64,000 nt of DNA from Tolypeutes matacus (GCA_026826555.1 JAKSZT010053769.1:7315193-7379192); one strand, 5' to 3'. Positions 47,137 to 59,815 are shown, numbered from the stretch's first letter. Numbers and translations: made by a program. Notes: a model not told the origin generated them from the sequence alone.

Positions 47137-48266
47137 ATTTTTTTTTATTATTATTATTATGGGTAAAAATCAAAATTCTCACAATACATACAGACATTTG
47201 CAAAATGATATATAAATATATATGCATATATGTGTATTTGCTTACAAAAATGTTATTTATATATATATATATACATCTATTTTAAGAGGTGCTTAGATTA
47301 CCTAAAATATTACACAGAACCCACCGGGATTCCCATGTTGCCCACCTCCCACACCTCCCACCACATCCAATACAAACATCTCCCACAGTGTGGCCCACCA
47401 ACCTCAATGAATTTACACATCCTGGAGCCTTGCCACCAACCATAGACCACAGTTCACACTGTAGACCACACTCTCTCCCACTCAGTTATGAGTGGTGTGT
47501 GCTGATTTAAAATGGCCTACATCCATTGCCACAACAGTACTCAGGACAACCTCCAACTCCCAAAGAAGCCCCTGTATTTCAACTGCTCATCCCCTCCCTA
47601 CCCAAAAACTGTCAAGTGGCCACTGGCTCCACCTCATTGTTATAATTTCTTGCATTGCAAGAATCACCATATGTGAACAAGAGAATACCATCAAGTCCAC
47701 TCTAGTCCATAGTTCTTCCCCCAATCCAGAGGCGACTGGGATGGTGATGTCCACTCCAACCCCAAGTGAGAGAGGGCTTATATCCCATGGATATGGTGAG
47801 TGGGATGATCCTGCCTGCAGATGCAGGCCCTCTCCATTCACTGGGATGGCCATTTCCCATCGTTGTCTCCTCACCAGGTGACTTCGATGACTCCATTGAG
47901 CTGTAGGGTAGGAGTTGCAGCTCCACCTAGATTTCATGCACACCTGGCACATAGGTAGGCGGGAGGCTCCAGTCTCTGGAAGTATACCTAAGAAACTCCA
48001 GCATCACATGTAGGTTTGAATAGAAGGGACTGGTGAACCATGTGCAGAGAGGACTTATTTGAGTCTAATTCTGTCACTCTCAGGAGCACAGATTCCAAAA
48101 TAGAACCCACTGATAAGGCATCAGTCTCTGGGGCTATCCCCCCTTATATAGGACCAGGGTGTCTCGAGAGCTCTCAGGAACCCCACTGAGTGGGGTGATA
48201 GGCACTTAGATGTTCTATGAGCTCCTACTGAGGTGTGCGTAAGAGTTACCTCTGGGATGACCTCCC

Positions 48267-48276
48267 NNNNNNNNNN
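48267..48276. other. Assembly gap (10 N)
   Basis: Ten Ns between L1 3'UTR and L1 ORF1. The length is a placeholder. Any frame read across it (for example 48246-49016) is an artefact. Confidence 0.98.
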
Positions 48277-49016
48277 GTTTCAGCTGAGAAATCAGCACTT
48301 AATCTTATTGTGCTTCCCTTGTATGTGATGGTTCTCTTTTCTCTTGCTGCCTTGAGTATTTTCTCTTTGTCTTGAGCATTGGACAATTTGACAAGTATAT
48401 GTCTTGGAGTTGGCCTGTTGGGATTTATACTATTTGGGGTGCGCTGTGCTTCCTGGATCTGCACATCCATCTCTCTCAATAGAGTTGGGAAGTTTTCAGC
48501 CATAACTTCCTTCAACACTCCTTCTGTTCCCTTTCCCTTCTCTTCTCCTTCTGGGATGCCCATAATGCGTATGTGTGTGCGTCTTGCATTATCGGTTAAT
48601 TCCCTGAGACCATACTGGATTTTTTCTATCTTTTTGTCTATGTTTTCTACAATCTCTTTGATTTCAACTGTATTGTCTTCCATATCACTAATTCTTTCCT
48701 CTGCCTGTTCAATTCTGCTGCCATGTGAGTCCAGCATCTTTTTCATTTCTTGACTTGTGTCTTTGTTCACCATCATATCCATTACCTTTTTAGGTGTGTT
48801 AGCTATTTCTTCAGTATGTTCTCCCAGTTTCTTCTTTATATCCTTAATCTCTTCCTTCAGTTCTTTAAGTTGGTCCATGATATTTGTTTGGATAGCTTTG
48901 ATTAGTTGTTCGATGTACTGCATTGCTTCCTGGTTTTTATTTTGTGCATTGGACTGGTCCATGTTTTCCAGTTTCTCAGAGTCATTTGTATTTTTCTGTT
49001 GCCCTCTGGTCATCAT
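48277..49016 (-). CDS. L1 ORF1 (partial, uninterrupted up to gap)
   Basis: Encodes ORF1p, the L1 RNA-binding chaperone, from the Met at 49016 to the gap: about 246 codons of an expected 325. It has the charged N-terminus, the coiled-coil heptads, and the RRM-type core with GIPEGEEKGKGTEGVLKEVM and REKRTITYKGSTIRLSADFS. It keeps the G that copy 1 lacks near 17085, so the frame stays open. The C-terminal domain lies in the gap. Whether the whole L1 is intact cannot be judged, but of the L1s here this one is the best candidate for retained coding capacity. Confidence 0.85.
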
Positions 49017-50807
49017 ATTATCTTGATGGGTTTGTTCAGTTGATTAGCTTTTCTCTATGCTCTAGAATTTTATTTAGCTGTTGGTTCTGCGTGAGTTAAG
49101 TTTTCTCTTTGGCTGTTTTTCTTCTTATTTTATTTCCTTGCTTCTTTCTATGTTCCCTTGAAGGCAACAGGTTAGGGCCAGAAGAATCAAAAGATGTAAG
49201 GAAGGCAGAAGGATAATAGAAATATTGATAAAAGTTAGAAGAGGGACAAAATGAGACTTAATGAGATGAATATTTAACTTTTGTAGGCAGTGTAGAGTAC
49301 TAGGAAAAAGTATGGAGTTCCTACAATGGACTGGGAAAACAAATGGGGGAATATATATATTTAGTGATTTAGAAGGCTAGAATTATGAGGAGGGAGAGAA
49401 AGAGTAGAGAAAGGTCTGAAAGGAAAAAGTTAATACTAATAAAAAAAAAAAAAGAAAAAAGAAGAAGAAGAAAACAAAATAGATGGGATAGAAATTGACA
49501 CCCTTAAGTTGTGGGCCTATGAAAAAATGTTGTCTCTAAGAGCCACAACAGAAAACAGAAGGCAGAAAGATGCAGGAAGGATAAGCGATAGTTAGTAATA
49601 CAGAATCAATATATACAGCGAGTGGGAAATTACTGAATAAGAAGCCCAGCAAAGAAGCAACAAGCTGGCAGCACCTATTTAAAAAAAAAAAATTAGAAGG
49701 AAAAAGGAAGGGGGGAGGAAAAAGGAAATAATAGCAATAGACCAGAAAGTAGCAGAGAGAAACCGAAGATCCACACAGGCAAACAGTCAAACAGAGCTAA
49801 GGAGGGTCAATGATTCCCCTAGGGTCCACGTGGATCCTTCCTGCCTACTTGTGTTTATCAATGAATTTCCCCACAGGGTTCTATATGCAGGTCCTGAAGC
49901 AGCTTTTAGCTATTAAACTAAATTAAAAAGAATTTATTTTTCATTTGTTGAGGTGACCTCACTTTTTTTTTTTTAATTTTTATTTTTTTAGCCAAATGCA
50001 GGACCCAAAATAATTCCTCCTCTAGACCAACCCCCTTACGGAAGGGACCCTAGCTGCACCCGTGGAAATTAATCAAGCATGTCCCACTTTCCGGACTCCC
50101 CAGGTTAGCTGAAGCTCTGATGTTAGTCAGTGAGGAGTGCTAAAGACGGCGGATTCCGCCCCTTCTGGCGCCGAGCTCCAGCGTCACCGGGCTGCTCAGT
50201 AAATCAGTTTGAGTGCAGATTCGCGTCTGCTCTCCGCCTAATGGTGCTTCAGGTCAGTTTATCTGCTCCCCAAAGCTATGGGGCGGTGCAGGCAGCCAGA
50301 TCGATGTCTAAAAATATAAAATACCCTTCCCTGTCTTCCAACCGAACCCTCCCTTTTTTGGGAAGTGTCCCTTCCTCCTGGCTCCGCAGCGGCCCGGGTC
50401 TTATCCCTGGGTGGCTAGGGAAATCAGCTCCGTTCCCCGACCAAAATCCCCCCTCCGGTTCACCGGGTGCTGACTAGCTCGTTTGCTCTGTTCACACAAG
50501 GTCCAAGGGGCGCCAGGCAGCCAGGTCCCCAGAAAATAAAACTTTTTCACCCCGCCCGCGGCTCCAAATGGCCGTTTTATTTTTTTTTCCCTAACCGCGG
50601 GGCTCAGCAGCCTGTGCCAACCGCTACCGGCAGCCTCAAAACTCACGAATCTCCACCATTCAGTCCACGCTGCCGATCCGCGCAGATAGATGTCCCAAGC
50701 TTCTCACTCCACGCGTGCACAGCACAGACCCCCGGGCAGGACCCCGTCCCCAATCCGCCTTGCTCTGGGAGCTTGCAGTGTGCGCTCTCCTACACTAACG
50801 CCGTCTT
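49017..50807 (-). promoter_or_regulatory. 5'UTR of second young L1
   Basis: Aligns with 17304-19095 with few differences and shares its CpG-rich outer third (50040-50800). The YY1-like core at the 5' end (50800-50808) has a G in place of A on the plus strand, so it is mutated. No monomer array. Confidence 0.8.
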
Positions 50808-53625
50808 AGTCCCTCTTAACCAGTAATTTTTTAACCCAGAATCACCTCACCTGATTTTTCAGTTTGCTCCACTTAAGGGTCAGGCTTAATAATAATAATA
50901 ATAATAATAATAATACAAAAAAGAAAAAACTAAAACAAAACAAAACAAAAAACCAAACAAAGAAAAGCAAAAAAAAATTTTTTTTTAAATTCCGGTTTAG
51001 GTAAATATAAGTTTGGGAAATTTTTTTCTGAACACATAGATCTAAAAATTACTGAAAGATAATCCAGAGATGTATTATTTTGAGATGAACCTGTCTCAAT
51101 TGCCTTCCATTCTATGGGACCATTAAACACAGTGTCAAGTCTTATACCACTCAAAAGCCAAAAGATAATTCCCATACCATTTAGGCACTCCAGTATCTCA
51201 AGCTCAAAGGGCCCTCCTTTCTGTATGTAAAATGGTAAAATACGATTAGTTGAAGCTCTTGTGTTTGTGCACTATTCTCATCCCTAAGTGTAATAAAACA
51301 TTACTTTGGTAATGGAAGCCCTATCTCTTTCACTGCAAAAATGAACTGAGTCATCAAAATTATTCCAAGCCTGACATTTTTTATGCTGTTGTTAATTGTT
51401 GTGTTCCAGGGGGGCCTATTTAACTATATTGGGGGATGCCCAAATGAGGTGACCAGGGCAGGGCAGCACTAGTTGATTCTTCCATCAAGTCGTTCAAACA
51501 AGTAAGTTGGGGTGAGTAGGGTCAGGGGCCAATGTGGCCAATGAACTACTAGAGGGAGACTGAAGCAGGGAAATTCAGCTGGACAAATCTAAGCCAGATT
51601 CCTTAAAGGGGATAAGTGGAGAGATGCTGTCTGAAAGTCCAAAAGAGAGCAGATGCCAATGTCAATTCTTTCATGACATTCTGACCTAAACCTGGCTTAT
51701 TGCAAAATTCTTTATAAAAGCAGTTTAGTAATCTCATAAAAGCACACAACCCTAGCCAACTGTAATGAAATGATGCTTGTATTTTAGCAGTCATATCTTT
51801 GGGTTTAGCTGATGGTGGTCTAGTCCTACTGGATTTCTTTTTATTCTCACATGTAATCTAAAGTTTGGATATTAACCTGAAGCTCAGAACCCTCTACAGA
51901 CTTTGGGCCTACAAAATTAGACTGGATCAGTTTCAATAGCCATTTGTCTTTTGTGGCCAGATTCATGGTCCAACATGTTTCCTGTTGCTTAGTCAGGAAA
52001 TACCAAAAACAGAGCCTTTCCTGAGATATTTGGCCATTTTGTTTCCAATTCTTTGCCAGAATTTGAATATGCTAAATATAGGGGTAAGGTGGTTCATAAA
52101 ATGAGAAAAGAAATAACACAGTTTTTCAAAACCAGGAAAGGAACAAATGTATTAAGATTCTTTTGGAGTATTGAGTAAAGAGTTTTAAAAAAAGGAACAG
52201 TAGGAAGGTAAATAATTTATGAGCAGTGCCCAATTTACACAAATTGTATGGCTTAAATCAGGTTATTATTCCATAACACTGATGTTTAAAGGGAAATAGG
52301 ACAATTATTCTCTAAAACCGAATGGTGAAATCAATCATGGGCATGTGTACGATATGTTGGATAAATTTTTTTTATTCTCTTCAATAAGCAAGATGGTCAT
52401 TATAGGACACTTCAAAATTGGATAAAAGCGATAATAAGATAAGATTAAATTTGCTGTCAAAATTTATATTTCCTTAAATCTTTGGTGGGAAGCCAGAGGA
52501 AGAAGCTTGAACATTTCCTCATGCATGTACCATATCTATTCCTTTATCCCATCTTCTCCTAGAAAAGGGTAGAAAATTTTAAGTAAACTTGTTTCTAAAC
52601 AAGTATAAACAAGGCAGTTTCCCAGCCCCTCTGCCCCACAAAAACAAACAAACAAAACAAAACAAAACAAAAACAAACAAACAAAAAAACTGATGGCAAG
52701 GATGAGGAACCTGGGAATGCCTGGATAAAGTAATAGGCTTTGGTCTAGACACTGTTAAACTCTACTTAGCAGTACTGTATTTGACTTGGGGCTTAGTTAA
52801 AAATCCTGCAGTGGGTGGTTCTGAAAATAAAATCCCATTTAAACCATATGGCCACTTAACTATGCAAAATATAAAACAATTTGCCTGGCTTTCCTCTTTC
52901 CCTCACTCCCTTTCTGAATGCTTTCATTGCTAGATTCTATCTTTGGCATTTTTATTATTCATAGGAAACATGAGCATGCTGTATCCTCTTCTACGAACAG
53001 ACATTGATAGCAAAACTTTTCAAAGCATGTTGCATTGACAGTCATAGATACACTGCCTTCTGAAAAGTAAAAAAAGAAAAAGTGAAGAGAGAAACAGAGA
53101 TATTAGACCAAATAGTTTCATATTTCATTTTACTGCCACATTATTTTAATTTTTGAAATGGTGTTTTATAGAGATGCAATTTACTTAGTACTGCAGTGAC
53201 TGGTATCTAAGGGTTTATAAACTATCAAAACTTTATCTAACCTACTCAATAAATCTTTTCAAATGGAAAACAGCCAAACATGACGTGGCAACAATATAGA
53301 GCAAGAAAACAAAATTCAGGTACAAATTCATACTTAATGGATATAAACTTCAATGGCTGTGGAGTTGAATGCTAAGTACAATTAATCCACGACACCAGGC
53401 AATCTCCTTCTCTACACCAATCTAGTTTACATGGCTTAATGTTCACATCTGCTCCTATACCTTGCCTAAACTAACCATCTCCATGGACTGCGCTGCTCTG
53501 GCACTGCCTATGATGAGATGCTTCTTAGCAGAGAAAATAAAGCCAAGACATGTCAATTGTGGATATCTATCTGGTCTAGAATTTTTTGACATTTCTATTT
53601 CCTCAGAAATGTAGCACATGACTGA
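50808..53625. other. Mostly unrecognised, 50808-53625
   Basis: Unique-looking DNA with an (AAT)n run at about 50888-50914, an A-rich block to 50970 and a (CAAA)n run at about 52637-52690. I recognise no repeat family or exon. Confidence 0.45.
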
Positions 53626-53629
53626 TAGA

Positions 53630-53825
53630 AAAGAATCATTCTGGAGCTAGCCCACCTGGATTCAAATCTTGAAACTGAAACCTGGTAGCTATGGAACCTT
53701 AGACAAAGTAACTGCCTCAGCGTTATTATTTGTAAAAAGGGACTAATATTTGCTCTGAGGATTAAAATAACCAATTTCCATAAAGTTATTTTGGAACAGT
53801 ACCTGACAAACAGAAACACTAAATT
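53630..53825 (+). mobile_element. MIR SINE
   Basis: Landmarks in order: 'cctggattcaaatcttg', 'ggaaccttagacaaagtaac', 'tatttgtaaaaagggacta', 'gaacagtacctgacaaa'. Old, no clear duplication. Confidence 0.75.
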
Positions 53826-53984
53826 AGTATTTTTTCTTATTACTAGCCTCTATTATATTTATTATTAACAACTTTGAACATAATTATTACTAAATAAATA
53901 CATACATACATATTCATGGGAGAAATTTAGAATAAATATTAAATAACAAAAGTGTGAAAATCATGTCCTGAATGAATGCTTGAA

Positions 53985-54150
53985 TTCAGTCACCCTTTTA
54001 TTAATTATTTATTGAGCTTCTGTGATGAGGTAACCACTGTGCTCAATGTTGGGCATATGACAGAGAAGGAGAAAAATGAAGCCTTCGCACTTAAACAGCA
54101 TTAAAATTGTGTGGAGCTTAAATTTAAAATTATGAATGAATATATTAATG
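53985..54150 (-). mobile_element. Probable L2 fragment
   Basis: 'tatttattgagcttctgtgat', 'ctcaatgttgggcatatgaca' and the following block resemble the L2 3' region read in reverse. Short and old. Confidence 0.45.
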
Positions 54151-54479
54151 GCTTTATGGATGCCAAGGAATGTGATCATAACCTTTGTTCTGAAACAGCT
54201 TTCTCTTTGCCAGATATTAAAGTCATCTCTGAGTATGTTCAGTTATTTTGTAAATTCTATCTGTGTTTTTAGTGACCTTAAAAGGTGATTTCATGAGTGT
54301 GTATTTATTAATCATGCTAATGGTTGCTTACTCATGTTATATAATTAAATTCAGTTTTAAAAGTATAAGGGGTTTAATAAAATTAAACATGCCTAACATG
54401 AACTTTGCATATAAAATAATATTAGGCCTGTGAAAATGTTCAGTTCCTATTTGCTTTTTTTCCTACAAGAAAAAATGAT

Positions 54480-55430
54480 TATTTTTAGTATATGTTTTAT
54501 AACACATGCTTATTCACATACTTTCAATAATACATAAAATAAAAATAAAGTAAAATACCAATGGATATTCGATCTGCTGAGATAATCACCATTAATATTT
54601 TTGTGATCAGCTTTCATGTATCTCTTTATGCATCCATATACATATAAGTACATTATATAAAATGCTTTAGTTGCCAATTCTTTTCCTTTCTTCTTCCCTT
54701 CTTTTCTTCTTTCCTTACTTTATTCCTTTATTCTAATATGCTAGAGTTCTTATCGATTTCTCTTCTGAACCTACTGTATCTTTCATTTATTGTTCTATGG
54801 CCACAAACACACATAAGTTGCTTTAAATATTGCTTTGAAATAAATGAAGTCATATAGTAGACACTTCTTTAATCTTGCACTTCTCACTTAACAAAATATC
54901 AGGTAAATGTCTTCAATTCAAATGATTTAGGAGTAATTCATTCTTTTGAAAGGCGCCACAGTAGACATTCATATGCATATAGTTTTACATAAATGGGCCT
55001 GTATTTTATGTTTTAGTCATAAATACCTTTCCTTCCTTCCTCTTTAATTTTCTGCTTTCCTTCCTTTCTCCCTTTCTTCCTTGCCTCTATAATGTTAATT
55101 CAAACATCTGAACTTATAAAACTTATGTATTGGTGCTTTTGTTTCATAGGTTAAATTCCAAAAGAAGGATTGCTAGGCTGAAGTGTACATATAGTTTTAA
55201 CTTTTATTGATTCTTCTCAATTGCTTTTCAGGTATGTATATCAATTTATGGCTGACACAATCAGCATGAATTCTGATAGTTCCCCTCTCTTAGAAACACT
55301 TGGTGTTTTCAGGCTTTAAATATTTTGACAACTTGATAAGTGTAATAGTACCACATTTTAATTTAAATTTGCATTTCCCTGATTTGCTCTTCTTTGAATG
55401 GTCTGTTCATATTTGGGAGTTCATTGGACT
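54480..55430 (-). mobile_element. L1M 3'UTR remnant
   Basis: Resembles old L1 3'UTR DNA on the minus strand: 'gagataatcaccattaatat', 'acataaatgggcctgtat', 'aagaaggattgctaggctga', 'aatttgcatttccctgattt'. It contains two TC-rich low-complexity patches (54685-54735 and 55030-55090). Confidence 0.6.
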
Positions 55431-56100
55431 CTATAAATATAAGGATTTTTTATTTTCATGAATTCTAAAAAATTTTCAGTAATTATCCCTTCTAATATTG
55501 CTTCTGTCTTATTCTCCCTAGTCTCACTATCTAGAATTTTATTAGACATAGAACTTCTCACACAGTCCTCTATGTCACTTAATCTCCCTTTCATATTTTC
55601 TATCTTTTTATCTCTGCACTATTTGTGTTATCTCTTCAGGTACCAGATCATGAACTGTTTCTTCAGCTATATCTAAGCAACAATTTATCCTCTCTATTAA
55701 GTTTTAATTTCAATCTTCTATTCCTTTCTAGTAGTATTACCTGAAAAATTTTAGAGCAGTCAGTTCATTTTTTATAGACTTTGTTTCTTCTTATTACTTT
55801 TAATACCCTCTTTTATTCCATTAAACATGTTAGACATACTTATTTTGTATTCTGATCATTCAAAATCTGCAGTCTGTGTGCATCTGATTCTGTAAGGATA
55901 TTTTTGTCTGTTTCTTCTGTCGACTCCTATTTAGGGCAGCTTGGGTGCCTTTTGATTCTGATGTCATTCATCTTGAGATATTATCTATTGAAATCCTTTG
56001 AAAATTGAATTTAAAATGCTTTTCTCTGGAGAGGACTTGCTTTTTATTGGCCATTGGCCTGGAAATGCCGCTAATATGAACCCCACTTTAAATGTTTGGC
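55431..56100 (-). mobile_element. Probable L1/HAL1 ORF1-side remnant
   Basis: T-rich DNA resembling the ORF1-proximal part of an old L1 or HAL1 in reverse ('ttttcagtaattatcccttc', 'cactatctagaattttatt'). The short plus-strand frame at 55458-55676 is antisense to it. Family uncertain. Confidence 0.4.
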
Positions 56101-56229
56101 TTGTTATATTTGGAGTTAGAGGAGAAGCTGTAATTCTGCCTTCAGCCTTTAAGATGATTTGTGGTTAGGAATTCTCAGATAATTTTTCCTTTTTCTGTCT
56201 CCTCATGCCCACTCCACCCCTGCAGACAC

Positions 56230-57065
56230 ACACAATCAAGGTAAAGACAGACAAATATCTGTGATTGCTTAGATTACCACTCAGGAAATATTCACTCCTA
56301 TCTCTTTTCTCTTGAGGACAAAGTATACTTTCCCATCCCCTTAACAGAGGCTTGGCTATGTGACTTGCTCTGGCCAATGGGATGTTAGCAAACATAAAGT
56401 GAGCAGAGACACTAAATGTGCTGGGGGGTTTAGCTTGCTTATTAGGCAGGGATCTCCAGGGAAATAGAAACAACAGAAAATATCTCTAAATAGTATGAGA
56501 TTTTATTACATTGTCCCACACAACCATGGGGATACGCAAGTCCAAATTCTGCAGGGTAGGTGGCAAACCAGGGGCTCTGATGAAGGAGCCTTTGATGAGT
56601 TCCCCATAAGACTCTGGCTGTCCAAAGTACAGATGGGAATTCTCTCTCTGAATGCTGAAATCACGTCCCCTTTTAAGGCCTTCAGCTGATTGGATTAGAC
56701 ATCACTCATTGCTGATGGCAATCTCCTCAGTTGATTATAGGTGTAGCCAGCCATCTATGCAATCAACTCACTGATGATTACAGTCCATGAAGTGCTCTTG
56801 TATTACAGTTAGTCCCGTGTTTCCTTGGCCAAAAAACTGGGCACCGTTACCTGTCTGAGTTGACACATTAACCTAACCATCACAGCTTGGTCTCTTGTCC
56901 TGTGGTGAAGAGTTATAAATTTGCCTTCAATCTGGGCCCAAGAATAAACACATGTAGAGCAGGCCTGAACCCATCCTGTAACCTGGAGCATGAAAATCAA
57001 TGCCAATTCTTGTAAGCCAATGAATTTTTGGTAGGTTGTTACACAGCATTATTATGGCAATAGTT
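56230..57065 (+). mobile_element. Ancient repeat interrupted by MLT2
   Basis: The flanks 56230-56439 ('tggctatgtgacttgctctgg', 'ccaatgggatgtta') and 56885-57065 ('aataaacacatgtagagc', 'gtaagccaatgaatttttgg') belong to the family seen at 45395-45785, split by the MLT2-type LTR. The family name is uncertain. Confidence 0.4.
56440..56884 (-). mobile_element. MLT2-type ERVL LTR
   Basis: On the minus strand it starts TGTGATGGTTA-AATGTGTCAAC, with later blocks matching 'caatcagctgaaggcc' and 'aatttggacttg'. This is the layout of MLT2 LTRs. A short gctt duplication is possible at the ends. Solo and non-coding. Confidence 0.65.
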
Positions 57066-57515
57066 TACTAATATATATCCGTCCTATCTCTTTCTATGGG
57101 ACAATTTTAAAATTTATTTCACCCATCCAGGATAACTTATTTTGAGTCTTCTAGGTTTTTACAGATATCTGTGATATGTTCTTCCACCTTGCAAGAGTCA
57201 CAGGCTTTATCTTCTGTCCTGTGTAGGGCCCATTCAAGTCCAAATTCTAGGCCATATTGGTTGGCATGTATTGTCCAAAGGTAAATTCTACCCTCAAGCT
57301 TCACTTCTGTCTGGATTTATGCATTTTCATCATTCAAATTTTTGAAGATTTATTTTATGCTCCTTCCTTCTTGTTGCCCTAATTTGGGAGCTTTTTCTGT
57401 CTTTCTTTCTCTTTCTGGACATCTAGCCCACAATATTGCAGGGTATGGAATTCGTAGCTATTTACTTTTTATATTTATAATGTACCTAATTACCTCATCA
57501 AATTTCCTTATTAAT
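57066..57515. other. No recognised feature, 57066-57515
   Basis: AT-rich DNA, perhaps part of an old L1; nothing firm. Confidence 0.4.
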
Positions 57516-57524
57516 TGTAGTAGG

Positions 57525-57721
57525 TTTTTTTTTTTTTTTTTTTTTTTTTAATAGATTTTATTTATTTATTCATTTATCCCCCCCTTGCTGCTTGTGCTCC
57601 CTGGGTCAGCTAACCACGCCATGCGGGCGGGCTTGCCTTCACCAGGAGGCCCCGGGAACCAAACCCGGGGCCTCCCACATGGTAAACGGGAGCCCTACTG
57701 ATTGAGCCACAGCCACTTCCC
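57525..57721 (-). mobile_element. tRNA-derived SINE (T+ type)
   Basis: Flanked by tgtagtagg (57516-57524 and 57722-57730). On the minus strand: head GGGAAGTGGCTGTGGCTCAA, B-box-like GGTTTGGTTCC, GC-rich body, then AATAAATAAATAAAATCTAT and an A-tail. It carries polyadenylation signals next to a degraded Pol III terminator. Same subfamily as the next SINE and the one at 61358. Confidence 0.92.
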
Positions 57722-57989
57722 TGTAGTAGGGTTTTTTAAACAATAATAGTGTCCTAAATTTTCCAATATTTATCCCAGTTATTTCATGTTTCCTGTTTAA
57801 CTGCAATTAATAATAAACAACGATAAATGTTATTTAAAATAATAGCATTGGTCTTATTTCTGATAGTCTTTTTAAAAAATCATATCATCTACTCCCCAAT
57901 TGCCAATACTGGATTCTAACAAACTTGCTGCATACACAAAGTTCAGCACATAACTCAAACCCACAAACTGCAAACAAAAACTGTACATT

Positions 57990-58170
57990 GGGAAGCGGCT
58001 GTGGCTCAATCAGTAGGGCTCCCGTTTGCCATATGGGAGGCCCCGGGTTCGGTTCCCGGGGCCTCCTGGTGAAGGCAAGCCCGCCCGCACGGCGTGGTTG
58101 GCTGACCCAGCGAGCACGGGCAGCAGGGGGGGGATGGATGAATAAATAAATAAAATCTTTAAAAAAAAAA
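57990..58170 (+). mobile_element. tRNA-derived SINE (T+ type), best copy
   Basis: Flanked by ctgtacatt (57981-57989 and 58171-58179). Head GGGAAGCGGCTGTGGCTCAA, A-box-like TGGCTCAATCAGTAGGG, B-box-like GGTTCGGTTCC, a CpG-rich body, then AATAAATAAATAAAATCTTT and a 10-A tail. It retains both the AATAAA and the TCTTT Pol III terminator, the signature of T+ SINEs, whose Pol III transcripts can be polyadenylated. It looks young. Confidence 0.95.
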
Positions 58171-58418
58171 CTGTACATTTACTATCCAACAAATACTTTC
58201 AGTAAATTATATGTGCAAAGCATTATTTTGACACCTTTAAAGAGAACAAAACCAAACAAAACAAAAAATGGCGGATTAAGAAAAGGTTTTATCCTTTCTA
58301 AAGCCCCAATAAAAAGGCAAGAAAGATTGAAAGGGCACAAATGCACAAAGACAAAGATAATGTGAGAAGGAGGTGACTACACACACATTTGGAAACTAGG
58401 AATCAGGTGGATGGCTGG

Positions 58419-58938
58419 TGTATTAGTTTCTTATGGTTGCTGTAACAAATTATCACAAACTTGGTGACTTAAAACAACACACATTTATCCTCTTACAGTT
58501 CTGGAGGGCAGAATTCAGAAATGGTTTCACTGACAGAAGCCAAGGTGTTGGTAAGGCCACCCTCCCACTGCAGATTCTAAAGTAAAATCTGTTTCCTTCC
58601 TTTCTTCAGATTGTAGAGCTCTATTCCTTGCATTACATGTTTCATGGCCTCTCCCTCCAACCTTGAAGCTAGCAGCAAAACATGTTCACATCTCTATCTG
58701 CTTCTATCACATCACTTTCTTCCTATTCTGTGGTCAAATTTCCCACTTCCTCCTTCTCATAAGAATATCTGTGGTTACATTTAGGAACCAACTAGATAAC
58801 CTAGGATAATCTCTCCATCTCAAAATATTTAACTCAATCACATCTGCATGGTCCTTTTTTCATCTGTAAGGTAACATTCACACATCCCACAGACTATATC
58901 AGGAATATCTTTTGAGGGGCATTATTCAATTTACCACA
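58419..58938 (-). mobile_element. MLT1-type MaLR LTR
   Basis: Plus-strand order: TGTATTAGTTTCTTATGG, 'ctgtaacaaattatcacaaa', 'acagttctggaggg', 'aatcacatctgca', 'ttcaatttaccaca'. It is the mirror of the copy at 5003-5546. Flanking 5-mers (gctgg, ggtta) do not match. Old and non-coding. Confidence 0.8.
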
Positions 58939-59815
58939 GGTTATAAGGGGCTTAGTACATTCAAACTGAAAATTATAGTTTTAGGGAGAAAAGCAAGAAA
59001 AAAGCAGGATATTTTGTCATAGAACCACAATAAGGCTCAAAAACTAAAGGCATCAGTTACCTCTGAAACTGTAATAAATGAGTAGGGTAGAAATAAAGAG
59101 AATTCGTTAACTATAGAAAAAGTCATTAGATTCTTCAGATCACCTTTCCAATCCTTTCCAGTCAGGTCACAGACCCTCCCCTAATGTGGTACTCAGGACA
59201 CTGAGCATTGCTAAGCATAAGAACACCTTATGGGAAATATGGAGATTCAGATTCAGTAATATTCATTAACTAATAATTGAAACCTAGTGACATGTCCCAA
59301 TGCTCTAAGATAGCTTATCGATAGACATCCCAGTAGGAGGGTGGATGAGTGGTATTCTCTGGGGAAACTTACCAGAAGAACAGAAGACCCACAGATACTG
59401 ATAAAACCAAATTAATTTGCATACAGAGAACCTCACCAATGGACTTGAGGCACACATTGACCCATACCTTTAATCCAACTTTTAAATGCCTCTCTATTAA
59501 ACATTGATGGAAAGCCATGTATTGCCAAGAATTTAATGAATGCTTCTAACATGAAGGATAAAGACTGCAGTGAACAAAAGGAAGAAAATGATCTCACTGA
59601 AGAAGCAGAAGAAATTTTTTTCCCCCCAATGGCCTTTAGCTCTTCAGAGAGATGAGAGTTGTACTTACAAAATAAGAACATGAAAGTTAAAAAAAATACC
59701 ATGGACAGAACAAAAATTAAGCTCAGAAATTCCAATAGAAGAGTTAAGGGCAAAGTTGAATAAATCAGTTAGAAAGCAGAAAAAAAAGAGAACAGAAAAG
59801 AATATAGTAATATTG
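58939..59815. other. No recognised feature, 58939-59815
   Basis: AT-rich, unique-looking DNA; the last part may already be the start of the L1M that follows. Confidence 0.4.

Larger units (their letters stand above)
47137..50807 (-). mobile_element. Second young L1, middle lost in a gap
   Basis: Near-identical to the younger L1 at 9550-19114. The 3'UTR part 47160-48266 corresponds to about 9570-10676, and 48277-50807 corresponds to 16565-19094 (ORF1 and 5'UTR). The 10-N gap stands for about 5.7-5.9 kb that would hold the rest of the 3'UTR, all of ORF2 and the end of ORF1. I found no clear target-site duplication, so the two halves could belong to different insertions. Confidence 0.85.

Noticed and set aside
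48246..49016. A 256-codon minus-strand frame running through the Ns
   Set aside because: It fuses L1 3'UTR codons and X residues to ORF1 across an assembly gap of unknown length.
57990..58062. Possible tRNA gene
   Set aside because: The A- and B-box-like motifs belong to a SINE head with A-tail and duplication, and I see no tRNA cloverleaf with an anticodon arm.
59433..59753. A 106-codon minus-strand frame with hydrophobic stretches
   Set aside because: No start context, splice signals or recognisable domain; AT-rich DNA gives such frames by chance.
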